Counted from the first letter of the stretch, positions 8,571 through 17,422 are shown. The stretch is 64,000 bases of DNA from Aquibacillus rhizosphaerae (GCF_030282825.1 NZ_JASTZU010000025.1:1-64000); one strand, 5' to 3'. Notes: generated by a model not told the origin, from the letters alone. Numbers and translations are program-made.

Positions 8571-8668
8571 CCCAATAGGGGGACAATCTATTTCGAAAAA
8601 AATATTGCACAAGTATATTATCATGACTATTCACAATAATATATGTACTCACGCCTTAATTTGTAACC
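8546..8668 (-). ncRNA. Candidate catabolite-regulated small RNA (about 120 nt)
   Basis: On the minus strand a TATAAT box (8680-8675) is followed at once by a perfect cre box, and the predicted start near 8668 leads into about 120 nt that end at a strong terminator. The transcript has no open frame of note. It carries a C-rich single-stranded stretch (GTCCCCCTATT) just before the terminator hairpin, a layout seen in Gram-positive regulatory RNAs. A good -35 element is not evident. This is inference from layout only. Confidence 0.35.
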
Positions 8669-8675
8669 GTTTTCA
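8662..8675 (-). promoter_or_regulatory. cre box (CcpA site)
   Basis: TGAAAACGGTTACA on the minus strand matches the cre consensus TGWAANCGNTNWCA. It overlaps the predicted start of the candidate small RNA and lies about 240 bp upstream of the aldo/keto reductase. Confidence 0.6.
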
Positions 8676-9095
8676 TTATATAATAGATGTCAAGTTGATG
8701 CATCAGTCTAAAGTACTATATTTTCTTAAAATATTTTCTAACTAGAGATTGTTGTTAATGATTTTAATATTTCAAAAGATTTTTGTTTATGACAGATAAA
8801 ATATAGAGTCCGCACTAAATAAACTAAACTTTTATTTAATCTTTTTTCGTTGCAAAGATGATGGAGTGTGGTAATACTCCGTTTTCTTTTCCAACAGGTA
8901 CGGAACATTCGCTGTTCAATAGACATCGCACGAAGAAATTCGAATTGTTTTTTCCAAGCGGCATATTACCATTTAACTTGTAAAAACCAGAAGAAAGATA
9001 TTGAGAAAAAGGAATAGCACCAAAACTTACGTAAGAACTAATCTAAAACAATAGAAATGAAAATGGTATACAATTATAAAAAAGGAGGGAATGAA
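8676..9095. other. Non-coding or decayed stretch
   Basis: No gene with a ribosome binding site is seen. It contains GTTTATGACAGATAAAATAT, a block shared with family-A repeat loci near 47.5 and 53.4 kb. On the plus strand an interrupted frame reads MECGNTPFSFPTGTEHSL, which may be a gene remnant that I cannot identify. The minus-strand open frame here (8738-8926) has no ribosome binding site. Confidence 0.4.
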
Positions 9096-9479
9096 ATGTT
9101 TAGTAGTATTCATCATGTTGCAATTATTTGTTCGAATTATCCTGTCTCAAAGCATTTTTATGTAGAAAAACTCGGGTTGAAAATTATACGTGAAGTTTAC
9201 CGGAAAGAACGTGACTCGTATAAGTTAGATTTAGCGTTAGGAGACGAATACGTTATTGAATTGTTTTCTTTTCCAAGCGCACCAACTCGGCCAAGTTATC
9301 CAGAGGCACAAGGGCTAAGACACATTGCGTTTACTGTACATGATATCGATAAAGTTGTGACTTATTTAAAAGAACAAGCTATTGAGGTAGAAGAAATTAG
9401 GGTTGATGAAATAACTAATAAGCGGTTTGCATTTTTTGCTGATCCTGATCAACTACCGATAGAAATCTACGAAAAATAA
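9096..9479 (+). CDS. VOC family protein (glyoxalase/bleomycin-resistance fold)
   Basis: A 127-aa single-domain vicinal-oxygen-chelate protein. Features are SIHHVAIICSNY at the N-terminus (metal His), a YVEKLGLK segment typical of the first beta-alpha unit, GLRHIAFTVHDID in the second half (second metal His) and a C-terminal PIEIYE that supplies Glu. The ATG at 9096 is chosen because GGAGG is 7 nt upstream; the ATG at 9057 is not preceded by one. It resembles the YwkD/SMU1112c type of lyase or glyoxalase. The substrate is unknown. Confidence 0.82.
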   Translation: MFSSIHHVAIICSNYPVSKHFYVEKLGLKIIREVYRKERDSYKLDLALGDEYVIELFSFPSAPTRPSYPEAQGLRHIAFTVHDIDKVVTYLKEQAIEVEEIRVDEITNKRFAFFADPDQLPIEIYEK

Positions 9480-9483
9480 GGCC

Positions 9484-9588
9484 CTACATTACTTTTCTTA
9501 ATAATGTAATAATGAGTGCCCATAAAGGGGTAGAAAAAAGTAAGCCGAAAAAACAGCCTTTAGCAAATGATTCTTTTTCATGTTCCAT
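9484..9588 (-). CDS. Candidate small hydrophobic membrane protein (34 aa)
   Basis: Begins MEHEKESFAKGCFFG and continues into one membrane segment (LLFSTPLWALIITLL) before a basic end, RKVM. A perfect GAGGAG lies 5 nt upstream of the ATG. The acidic-to-basic layout fits a single-span protein with a cytoplasmic N-terminus or an amphipathic anchor. It converges with the VOC gene, only 4 bp from its stop. I do not recognise it. Confidence rests on the ribosome binding site and composition only. Confidence 0.5.
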   Translation of the reverse strand: MEHEKESFAKGCFFGLLFSTPLWALIITLLRKVM

Positions 9589-9819
9589 ATATACTCCTCG
9601 CATTTCTATAAGAGTTAATGGCATTATAGCCAATAGAAGCTAATCTTAACCTATGAATAATACACTCTCACCTGAACATAATCTAGGCTAAGCGATATTA
9701 ATATAATAAATCTTGACGAGCTCGAATAATTATAGGAGTAATCATGTTTGATTGCTTCTATAATTATTCTAATTAATTTCTTTTATGTAGCTAAGGTTAA
9801 CAAAAGGGAGACGATAATC

Positions 9820-10275
9820 GTGAAGAGACAACGGGGTGCAATCATTGCCGGATTAGTAGTGCTCATAGCTATAACTATGACTATATTTATCTACATTCAA
9901 ATGTCCCCTAGTCATCAGGCAAAGGAAACGATTGATTCGTTTTATAAATTAGAACAAGAAGGAAAATTTGCTGATTCTTGGGCATTGTTTCATTCGCAGA
10001 TGAAAGGAAAATTCGATAAAGGCCACTATATACAGGACCGAGCTCATGTGTTTATGAATCACTTTGGTGTAACAACATTTACATATGTACTTGGTAATGT
10101 GGATAAAGTTAATGAATGGAAACTTAGTGAAGAATCAGAAGTACTTGATGTTGTCTATCAAGTAAATGTGACAAAAACCTATAAAGGAAAGTATGGTAAT
10201 TTTAATTTGAATCAATCTGTTTTTGCAACAAAAGAGGAAGATGAATGGAAGATATTATGGGACTATAAAAAGTGA
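9820..10275 (+). CDS. Membrane-anchored protein with an NTF2-like domain
   Basis: A 151-aa protein. The N-terminus is basic (KRQRG), then one membrane helix (about residues 8-28) and an extracytoplasmic domain. That domain (AKETIDSFYKLEQEGKF..., ending EDEWKILWDY) has the pattern of NTF2/SnoaL-like folds found in many Gram-positive surface proteins of unknown role. The GTG at 9820 is chosen because GGGAGA lies upstream; an earlier in-frame ATG (9748) would add 24 hydrophobic residues with no site. It appears to be a single gene. Confidence 0.65.
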   Translation: MKRQRGAIIAGLVVLIAITMTIFIYIQMSPSHQAKETIDSFYKLEQEGKFADSWALFHSQMKGKFDKGHYIQDRAHVFMNHFGVTTFTYVLGNVDKVNEWKLSEESEVLDVVYQVNVTKTYKGKYGNFNLNQSVFATKEEDEWKILWDYKK

Positions 10276-10439
10276 CCTTGAATTTTAACAATACGTACAG
10301 GATTGTTTTTTAGTGATAAATCTTCAAGTAACAGAGATGTTTTAATATATGTTTTAGTTTAGCTAATAAAGCTATTATAATTTATAACAATGAAAGCGAT
10401 CTAATATTAAGTTGCTAGAGTAGTCTTACTCCCAAACAG

Positions 10440-11420
10440 GAAGGTGTTGTATTTACTCTGGTGGAGAATTGGTCTCTGTTTATGACCCAGACAAAGAAAA
10501 GGCTATGGCCTTTTGTCAAAAGTTCCAAGAAGCGAATATGGTAGGGTCGGAAAATGAAATATTGGAAGATGATTCTATTAATCTAGTGGCTAGTGCATGT
10601 ATTCCATCAGAAAGATGTGCTTTAGGTTTACGCGTGATGGATCAACATAAGCACTTCTTTTCGGATAAACCAGCGTTTACTACCAAAGAGCAAATAGAAA
10701 AGGCCGAACAAAAACAAAGCAAACTGGATTGAAGTGGGGAATATATTATAGTGAACGACTTCATGTTGAAAATGCCATCTATGCAAGTCAATTGATTGAA
10801 GAGGGTGCTATTGGACGTGTTGTACAAGTAATTGGAACCGGTCCACACCGAGTAAACATGGAGGGACGCCAAGAGTGATTTTTCGACCCAAACTTCTATG
10901 GTGGAATTTTATGTGATATTGGTAGTCATCAAATTGAACAGTTTTTACACTTTTCAGGGGCAAAAAGTGCAAAGGTTCTTCATAGTAAAGTTGCCAATTA
11001 CAAGTACAAACAGTACCCGGATTTTCAAGATTATGGAGATGCAACATTAGTCGGCGATAATGGAGCTACTTTTTATTTCCGGGTTGACTGGTTCACTCCA
11101 AATGGACTCCGTACCTGGGGGGGGATGGAAGGACGTTTATTTTAGGGACAGAAGGGTATATTGAATTGCGTAAGTATATTGATATTGCTAACAGTTCAAA
11201 GACCAATCATTTATATTTAGTAAATGATGATGGTGAAAAACATTTTGAATTAGCTGGTAAGGTCGGATATCCTTACTTTGGAGCGTTTATTTTAGACTGT
11301 CTTAATGGAACAGAACATGCAATGACTCAGGCGCACGCTTTTGAAGCTGCTCGGTTAAGTGTTGATGCACAGGAACAGGCTTTATTAATAGAATCAGCCA
11401 ATCATCCAACATCTATTTAA
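10440..11420 (+). pseudogene. Decayed Gfo/Idh/MocA family oxidoreductase
   Basis: Three reading frames together spell one oxidoreductase: LVSVYDPDKEKA...FSDKPAFT, then KWGIYYSERLHVENA...YGGILCDIGSHQIEQF, then ILGTEGYIELRKY to the end. Lesions seen are a missing N-terminus (Rossmann loop absent), a frameshift near 10725, a TGA at about 10876 where Trp is expected before FFDPNFYGG, and a frameshift in an eight-G run near 11120. The family DKP signature (usually EKP) survives. A VOC gene follows 12 bp later and probably belonged to the same operon. Confidence 0.85.
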
Positions 11421-11432
11421 GGAGGTAAATGT

Positions 11433-11822
11433 TTGATACAAACAGAAAGCATTCACCATGTTAGCTTGGCTATCACTGATTTAGAAAAAGCAAAACATTT
11501 TTATGGGACAGTTCTTGGTTTAGCTGAATTAGATCGACCTAATTTTGATTTCCCTGGAGCATGGTATCAAGTTGGGAGCCAACAACTCCACTTAATCGTA
11601 GATCCAGATTCAGAAACACTTCGGACATCAGGTATCAATTCAAGACATGGACATTTTGCAATTAGAGTAAAAGATTACTATCAGACATTAGTTACTTTAA
11701 AAGAAGGTGAAATCGATGTAGTAACAAAGCCAGACAGTAAAAGTGGTTTTGCTCAAATTTTTTGCATGGATCCCGACCATAATTTAATAGAGTTTAATGT
11801 AAATCAAACGAATATGAATTAA
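11433..11822 (+). CDS. VOC family protein (glyoxalase-like)
   Basis: A 129-aa vicinal-oxygen-chelate protein. ESIHHVSLAITDLEKAKHFY gives the first metal His, QQLHLIV a further His, and the HGHFAIRVKDY and NLIEFNV segments complete the fold. The start is TTG with GGAGG 7 nt upstream; the ATG at 11429 is out of frame. It lies right behind the decayed oxidoreductase, whose ribosome-binding region it uses, and is followed by a terminator. It may be the functional survivor of a two-gene operon. Confidence 0.82.
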   Translation: MIQTESIHHVSLAITDLEKAKHFYGTVLGLAELDRPNFDFPGAWYQVGSQQLHLIVDPDSETLRTSGINSRHGHFAIRVKDYYQTLVTLKEGEIDVVTKPDSKSGFAQIFCMDPDHNLIEFNVNQTNMN

Positions 11823-11828
11823 ACATCA

Positions 11829-11866
11829 AGAGGGTCCCTTCTTCTATAAATAGGGATCTTTTTTTT
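11829..11866 (+). terminator. Terminator after the second VOC gene
   Basis: GGTCCCT and AGGGATC pair (one G-T) around a TTCTTCTATAAAT loop and are followed by eight T. Confidence 0.8.
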
Positions 11867-11986
11867 GCAAAAAAATAGTTCATTCCATAAATAAGCTATC
11901 GACGTAACAATAATTCAATCTTGTATAGATTAAGTTTTGTAAGGTTATGCTAAAACGAAAATTTTACAAGGAGTGTACATTTCCAT

Positions 11987-12733
11987 ATGAAAAAAATAGT
12001 CTTAATTGGTGGCTCAGGAACAGTTGGGACACGAATAGCAAATGGATTAAGTGATAAGTATGAAATTGTTGTTATGGACACCAAAGCTAGTCCAAATAAA
12101 AATTGTGATTTTATCAGAGTAGATGCAACGAATTTTCAAGACCTTCAATCTAACCTACCAAAAGATACATCTTGTATAATAAACTTGTTAAAAACAGATA
12201 CGGATTCCCCAATAGAGAATATAGATGTATTTCAACAAATGACACGAGTTTTTTTTGAATCAACGTATTACATATTAATGGTCGCTAACCAATTCAACAT
12301 ACCCAAAGTAATATTTGCCAGTAGTAATCATGTTACTGATTACTATGAAGAAGAAGGAAATTCTATATTTAATCGAGACATTAATGTTTCAGATTATCCT
12401 TCTATGAAGGGATTATACGGTGTTTTAAAGTTAGCATCAGAACAATTGGGTTTTATTTTTTCGAACAATGCTAAGCTTTCCGTTATTAATATTAGAATAG
12501 GTTCTGTCCCACCTAAAGTAAGTAAAAAAGACTTAAAAGAAAACGAACGATTGACGAAGACTTTGTTAACGGATGTTGATTTAGTTGAATTATTTAAGGA
12601 TGCAATCGAATCAACTATTAACTTTGGCACTTACTATGGTGTTTCTGATAATCCAGATAAACCGTGGGACACTGCCAATGCAACAATCGAATTAGGATTT
12701 AAGTCGATGATGAATAGTAACGATATTAGTTGA
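11987..12733 (+). CDS. NAD-dependent epimerase/dehydrogenase, uronate-dehydrogenase-like
   Basis: A 248-aa extended-SDR protein. GGSGTVG at residues 8-14 binds NAD, IFASSNH at 109-115 supplies the catalytic Ser, and YGVLK supplies Tyr144 and Lys148. The order and wording IFASSNH, YGxxK, NIRIGS, YGVSDN and WD resemble bacterial uronate dehydrogenases, which oxidise galacturonate or glucuronate to the aldarolactone. The neighbouring pectin genes make a uronate substrate plausible. No galactarate-processing genes are seen in this window, so this stays an inference. The ATG is preceded by AAGGAGTG. Confidence 0.72.
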   Translation: MKKIVLIGGSGTVGTRIANGLSDKYEIVVMDTKASPNKNCDFIRVDATNFQDLQSNLPKDTSCIINLLKTDTDSPIENIDVFQQMTRVFFESTYYILMVANQFNIPKVIFASSNHVTDYYEEEGNSIFNRDINVSDYPSMKGLYGVLKLASEQLGFIFSNNAKLSVINIRIGSVPPKVSKKDLKENERLTKTLLTDVDLVELFKDAIESTINFGTYYGVSDNPDKPWDTANATIELGFKSMMNSNDIS

Positions 12734-12911
12734 TTTTAAAGATTTGTAAGATATTATATAAAAAATAGTGTGTGTTTAGCTCATTCTTTTTGCAATTAGT
12801 TTAGCAGGGATAATGGAACTTGATTTAGTTATTTGTGCATTACTTATTCAACCGACTTGGAGCGAATAAGTGCTATTTATTTATCAGAATATGAAGGATT
12901 CCCCTTGTAAA

Positions 12912-12925
12912 ATAAAGCGTTTTCA
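12912..12925 (-). promoter_or_regulatory. cre box (CcpA site)
   Basis: Read on the minus strand TGAAAACGCTTTAT, a close match to the cre consensus and nearly the same as the box before the LplB-type permease. It lies about 90 bp before the alpha/beta hydrolase. Confidence 0.65.
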
Positions 12926-12945
12926 TTTATTGTTTATATAAATAG

Positions 12946-12962
12946 TTTGTCCGACAAATAAA
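12946..12962 (+). promoter_or_regulatory. Candidate operator TTTGTCCGACAAATAAA
   Basis: A 13-bp palindrome (TTTGTC-C-GACAAA) extended by TAAA. The same right half and spacing occur before the LarA-like gene and before the decayed gene near 43 kb. A second short palindrome, GTGTTTAAACAC, follows at 12963. The binding protein is unknown. Confidence 0.45.
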
Positions 12963-13012
12963 GTGTTTAAACACCGTGAAGTCTTGGTTAATTATTTTAA
13001 AAGGAGAATCCT

Positions 13013-14026
13013 ATGTGGTCTATAGAACCGTACCTTGAGAGTTTATACAATGGAACCTTAAAAACGCACGATTACGATTATAGTCAAGAATGGAAGACCA
13101 GAATAATAAATCAATTTAAAAGTAATTTAGGTAATTTTAAAAATAATTTAGATTCACCAACACCCGTTTTATTAGAAAAAGAAAACATGGGAAATTACAC
13201 AAGAATGCGGGTGGAAATTAGTACAATCGACACACTCAAAATGCCTGTTTATGTTTTAGTTCCTAATAATATGGGGAGAAAAAATCTTTCGGCTGTCATA
13301 GCAGTCCATGGGCATGGATACGGTAGTAAAGAGATTGTTGGTTTAAATCCAGATGGATCACTTAATCAAGACCCGGGTATCCATAAAAACTTTGCAGTAG
13401 AGTTGGTCGAAAAAGGAGTAGTGGTGTTTGCGCCAGAATTAATTGGCTTTGGAGACCGCAAGCTAGTCGAGGATCAAAATGGTGGCGATCCAACTGAAAA
13501 TTCCTGCTACAGATTAGCTAGCCAATTGCTGTTATTTGGTAAAACACTACCAGGGTTGAGAGTTGCGGAATGTATTCGATTAATTGATTATGTAAAAACC
13601 TTTGATGGTGTTGAGAGCGGTAAGGTAGGAATCATGGGTTTGTCAGGCGGTGGGCTTATTTCCGCATTTACTTCCATATTAGATGAACGGATAAAAGCAA
13701 CGGTAATTAGCGGTTATACGAATACATTTAAAGGAAGTATTATGGAGCGAAGGCACTGCCTAGATAATTATGTTCCGGGAATTTTGGAATTAACAGAAAT
13801 GCCAGAACTGATTGGGCTCATTGCACCTAGACCACTATTTATTGAAGCTGGTAAAGATGACCATCTATTTCCTATAAACGATGTTAAAATAGCAATAAAA
13901 AAGATACATGAGATTTATGAGGTTTTTCAAGGAGAAGATCATCTGGCACATCATCTGTTTGATGGAGGGCACGAAGTCAGCGGTGAAAGGTCTTTTGATT
14001 GGCTAATTAAACATATTGACAATTAA
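13013..14026 (+). CDS. Alpha/beta hydrolase (abhydrolase/acetylxylan-esterase-like)
   Basis: A 337-aa cytoplasmic esterase-type hydrolase. Features are the oxyanion-hole segment AVHGHGYGSKE near residue 100, the nucleophile elbow MGLSGGG near residue 209, then RRHCLDNYVPG, and APRPLFIEAGKDDH with the acidic residue. A final FDGGHEVSGE supplies the catalytic His. The layout fits the family annotated as abhydrolase/acetylxylan esterase in plant-polysaccharide loci; deacetylation or demethylation of oligosaccharides is a reasonable guess. AAAGGAGAA lies 6 nt before the ATG. A cre box and a candidate operator lie upstream. Confidence 0.78.
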   Translation: MWSIEPYLESLYNGTLKTHDYDYSQEWKTRIINQFKSNLGNFKNNLDSPTPVLLEKENMGNYTRMRVEISTIDTLKMPVYVLVPNNMGRKNLSAVIAVHGHGYGSKEIVGLNPDGSLNQDPGIHKNFAVELVEKGVVVFAPELIGFGDRKLVEDQNGGDPTENSCYRLASQLLLFGKTLPGLRVAECIRLIDYVKTFDGVESGKVGIMGLSGGGLISAFTSILDERIKATVISGYTNTFKGSIMERRHCLDNYVPGILELTEMPELIGLIAPRPLFIEAGKDDHLFPINDVKIAIKKIHEIYEVFQGEDHLAHHLFDGGHEVSGERSFDWLIKHIDN

Positions 14027-14076
14027 TATCCAGAATATAGTAAAGGTTAAAACAATAGTAAAAAATATGAATTTGA

Positions 14077-14109
14077 CAAAGAGCTGTTATCTTAGATGAC
14101 AGCTCTTTG
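14077..14109. terminator. Hairpin between convergent genes
   Basis: CAAAGAGCTGT and ACAGCTCTTTG form an 11-bp stem. T tracts are weak on both sides, but the position between two converging genes supports a terminator role. Confidence 0.6.
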
Positions 14110-14156
14110 AATTACCTATTCCAACGTTTGTAGGAAAACTTCCTAAATCTGCTAGT

Positions 14157-16454
14157 TTATTTTTTGTTTTGAGATCGATATTTGCCAGGTGTTGTATCTT
14201 CTATTTTTCTAAAAGATCGAATGAAATTTTGAGAATTATTATATTGTAACTTCATGGCAATTTCTTTTACCGACATATCAGTTTCTATTAGCCATTCTTT
14301 TGCTTTGTAAATACGATAAGCTAAAAGATATTCACTGAAAGGTCGTTTAATTTCTTTTTGAAAAATACTACTTAAATAATTCGGATTATAGTGAAGTTGC
14401 GCTGCAATGGAATCGAGTGATATATTTTTATCAAAATCTTTTTGAACGATATGAATCATTTTATCAGATATAGTTTTATATTGTGATTCTGTTCGCTCCT
14501 CAACCTTTTCAATAAGCGGTTGAATAATATTTTCTTTAAACCACCCCTGAATACTTTTAAACGTTTTTAGTTCATATAATTCCATCATGATTGGTCTATT
14601 GTCTAACTCAGGATTTTCAATACCTAGCAATTGTTGTAATTCCATTAAATCATATAAAAATCTAGTGATAATAATATCATATTGATTATGATGTAATTTC
14701 TTATCCGATAAAAAGTCAAAAAATCTATCTAACTCCTGGTCTACTTTCCCCTTATCGGCTAACTTAATGGCATCAAATAGTTTATTTTTGATACTTGATG
14801 GATAGGATGTGAAAAATTGATAATTCCTATCGAGACTTGCGTAAAAAATAATGGATTCAGTACCGAGCTTTAATCGATATTTCAAGGCTTCTTTACTTTC
14901 ATTAAAGGCATTTTTTGCAAGGTTTAACTGTTCAAAAGGTAGACTTATCCCAATGCTGACAGATAATTTAAATATCTTTTTAACTTCCTCCTGAATTATT
15001 TCGGCTTGTTTATTTATATAGTGCCTATAACTATCATCGCTATCAAATTCTGTCATTAAAACGGTTGCTTGAGTATTGTTAATTACGACAGGTGTTAAGC
15101 TTTTATCAGCATCAATTAAATCTTGAATTACGTTATTAATAGCAAATAAAAGCAAATCTGAATCCGTTTTATCAAATTGACTATTCTCAAATGAATCAAT
15201 TTGAAGTGTAAAAACAGTTAGTTGTTTCCACTTCTGTTTATAATTAAACGAGGTTAATTTAGAAGGGATTTCTGCTTGACCAACTTTCCCTTGTAAAAGT
15301 CGTATGACGAAAAATTGTTTAAGTTGAGTTACTTGGCCTTGCATCTGAGTTTCGAGTTGATTGTTCTTATTAAGTATCTGCTTTATGTGTGTTTCGATTA
15401 ATTCAAGTTCGTTTGATCTATCTTGTTGTATTTCTTCTTTATTTTGAAAAGAATTAATAATTAATTCATGCAAATTTCTAATAGGTCTGTATATAGACCT
15501 ACTACCAATAAAGGCAAAGGTAAGTGAGAGAACAAGTAAAACTAAACAGATAATTAATGTGACCCAACCTATCGATATCGATTTTTTGTTTAAATCTTTT
15601 ATCTTTACTAAAGATAAGTATGTCCAATTATTATATTCAGATGTTCTATAGGTGATTTTATAGTCAGTATCATTTATATTTTTATTGAATTGCCCTGTTG
15701 GAGCATCCTGGTCTATATCTGAGAAAACGGATTCGGGTATATCAATGTTATTACCAATATAACCAGGGTTACTATGTGCAATTATTTGTTGTGATTCGTC
15801 CAATATTATAAAGGATTCTGAATCGACTTTTTCAGCCATAATGTCTGTTAACTTACAACTTGGAATTAACACACTGACCATTCCAGTCTTTTCCGATCCA
15901 ATGATAGGAAGCTTTTTAACTAGATTAATATAATGTGAACAGCTACCTTTGACATCGTTATTGATTGCGATATCGCCATATTCTTCTAAAATCCAAGATG
16001 ATGATTTAGGTAATGACATATAGGTAGAGTATATTTCGCTGTATTCAGAATCATTGATGTTGGACAATCCGTTATTATTTATAAGCCACTTTTTTTCGAA
16101 ACTTGCTAAGACAATATCCTCAATTCCTGTATCCAATGTTTGTAATTGGTTTAACTCACTATTCGTATCATGATATGTAATAAAAGTATCTGAAGACATT
16201 TCTTCACGCAAAATTTGTTTTGTTTTAGTAGATCTTACAAAGTAGGTAATCGATAGATCTACATGCTTTAGTACTTGGTCAACATTTGTTTGTATTTGAT
16301 ATACATTTTGTACTTTTTCTTGTGTGGAGTATTCTTGGATTGCATCGGCTGATTTCCAAAAAGAAAGACTACCTGTGATAATTACAGGAACAGTACTTAA
16401 AACTATTAATAAAGTAATTAGCTTGTAGTAATGCCGAATGGATCCCTTTTTCAT
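14157..16454 (-). CDS. Membrane-bound AraC family regulator of the YesS type
   Basis: A 765-aa transmembrane regulator. TM1 lies near residues 11-33, an extracellular sensor domain spans about 35-290 (dCache-like by position) and TM2 lies near 293-316. A HAMP-like linker and a GGDEF-less regulatory region follow. The last ~100 residues contain two helix-turn-helix motifs (SLDSIAAQLHYNPNYLSS and SVKEIAMKLQYNNSQNF). The size and plan match B. subtilis YesS (about 761 aa), which sits in a rhamnogalacturonan cluster. The YesL-type gene is directly upstream on the same strand. It probably senses a pectin fragment outside the cell and activates the nearby importer and enzymes. Confidence 0.85.
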   Translation of the reverse strand: MKKGSIRHYYKLITLLIVLSTVPVIITGSLSFWKSADAIQEYSTQEKVQNVYQIQTNVDQVLKHVDLSITYFVRSTKTKQILREEMSSDTFITYHDTNSELNQLQTLDTGIEDIVLASFEKKWLINNNGLSNINDSEYSEIYSTYMSLPKSSSWILEEYGDIAINNDVKGSCSHYINLVKKLPIIGSEKTGMVSVLIPSCKLTDIMAEKVDSESFIILDESQQIIAHSNPGYIGNNIDIPESVFSDIDQDAPTGQFNKNINDTDYKITYRTSEYNNWTYLSLVKIKDLNKKSISIGWVTLIICLVLLVLSLTFAFIGSRSIYRPIRNLHELIINSFQNKEEIQQDRSNELELIETHIKQILNKNNQLETQMQGQVTQLKQFFVIRLLQGKVGQAEIPSKLTSFNYKQKWKQLTVFTLQIDSFENSQFDKTDSDLLLFAINNVIQDLIDADKSLTPVVINNTQATVLMTEFDSDDSYRHYINKQAEIIQEEVKKIFKLSVSIGISLPFEQLNLAKNAFNESKEALKYRLKLGTESIIFYASLDRNYQFFTSYPSSIKNKLFDAIKLADKGKVDQELDRFFDFLSDKKLHHNQYDIIITRFLYDLMELQQLLGIENPELDNRPIMMELYELKTFKSIQGWFKENIIQPLIEKVEERTESQYKTISDKMIHIVQKDFDKNISLDSIAAQLHYNPNYLSSIFQKEIKRPFSEYLLAYRIYKAKEWLIETDMSVKEIAMKLQYNNSQNFIRSFRKIEDTTPGKYRSQNKK

Positions 16455-16523
16455 ACTATGACCTTCTTTATGTTTAGAATGTAGTTATGAAAGCAGTTTG
16501 TTATATTAACTTTAATGTTATTT

Positions 16524-17162
16524 CTATTGTTGTTCTAGTTGCTGTTTCTTTTTAACTAGATTATTAAAAGCAAGATTGGCGCCAAACATAATGATATAGG
16601 CACTGACACTAATGCTAAAAAAAGGAACTAATCCAGGAACCTTCATAGATATATAGTATATTCCACATATACTGACGATAATTGTAATTGAATAATGTAG
16701 ATTTGTAGCACCAATCATAATTGCATATTTCACATATTGTGCGAATGATAAGTTGAAATGTACGTAGACTGGAGCAATATAAATAACTAACATCATATAT
16801 AAAAAGGTAGTAATAATAAATCCACCTAGTAGTATTGGATAAATCGTGCTATCGACCATAAACCCGGCATATCTTAAGTTGAAATATAAAAAGACTCCTA
16901 CTACTAGAATTACAACCATGAATAAATTGGATTTTAGAAATTCCTTTTTGTATGTGATGAAGAAGGTTTGAAAAATTGGAATATCTGTTTGCTTCATAAT
17001 CCATTTTCTTATAACCGTGAACATACTAATGGTTGCTGGCATCAGACCAAAAAAGATAAGTCCAAGGATAGTAAAAAAAATCCACAGAAGATTTATATAA
17101 ACAAAGCGCATCACCCATTGACTAATTGTATAAAATCCTCCCCATAGACCTCTAATTTCCAT
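16524..17162 (-). CDS. YesL-type DUF624 membrane protein
   Basis: A 212-aa protein with about five to six hydrophobic segments, including VYINLLWIFFTILGLIFFG near the N-terminus followed by the family hallmark PATISMFTVIRKW. It belongs to DUF624 (YesL), nearly always found beside sugar ABC importers and YesS/YesMN regulators, with no proven biochemical role. The ATG at 17162 is preferred: GAGGGA lies 7 nt before it and MEIRGLWGG matches the usual N-terminus. The longer upstream frame adds 25 residues with no support. A second family member is found near 62 kb. Confidence 0.82.
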   Translation of the reverse strand: MEIRGLWGGFYTISQWVMRFVYINLLWIFFTILGLIFFGLMPATISMFTVIRKWIMKQTDIPIFQTFFITYKKEFLKSNLFMVVILVVGVFLYFNLRYAGFMVDSTIYPILLGGFIITTFLYMMLVIYIAPVYVHFNLSFAQYVKYAIMIGATNLHYSITIIVSICGIYYISMKVPGLVPFFSISVSAYIIMFGANLAFNNLVKKKQQLEQQ

Positions 17163-17307
17163 AACCAATTCCCTCATTTCTTCTAGGTTTATTAACAAAA
17201 TTTGTATTTGAAAGATAAGTATAACATGATTGTTCACTAATAAAATAAGTGTAATTATCTATTTTTAAAACTATGGATAAAAATAACAAGTAATGGGTGA
17301 ATATGTG

Positions 17308-17321
17308 TGTATGCGGTTACA
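17308..17321 (+). promoter_or_regulatory. cre-like box
   Basis: TGTATGCGGTTACA differs from the cre consensus at one position. It lies upstream of the yesL/yesS-type gene pair. Confidence 0.45.
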
Positions 17322-17406
17322 TATTGTTTTATTCAGTATAAATACAACCAGATACAATACGATCTGATTATCCAATTCTTATTAATCTTAAGTATATATT
17401 CTTTTT

Positions 17407-17422
17407 ATAACAACGTTGTTAT
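17407..17422. promoter_or_regulatory. Perfect palindrome ATAACAACGTTGTTAT, probable LacI-type operator
   Basis: The 14-bp core TAACAACGTTGTTA recurs exactly upstream of the tagaturonate epimerase gene at 44.4 kb, next to a LacI-family regulator gene. The central CG flanked by symmetric arms is typical of LacI-family operators. Confidence 0.65.

Noticed and set aside
8686-8691. TTGACA hexamer on the minus strand near the candidate small RNA
   Set aside because: Only about 6-7 bp from the TATAAT box, too close to serve as its -35 element.
8738-8926. Minus-strand open frame of 62 codons in the intergenic region before the first VOC gene
   Set aside because: No ribosome binding site, overlaps a repeat block (GTTTATGACAGATAAAATAT), and no recognisable motif.
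12963-12974. Palindrome GTGTTTAAACAC before the alpha/beta hydrolase
   Set aside because: Short, AT-rich and seen once; not enough for an operator call apart from the neighbouring motif.
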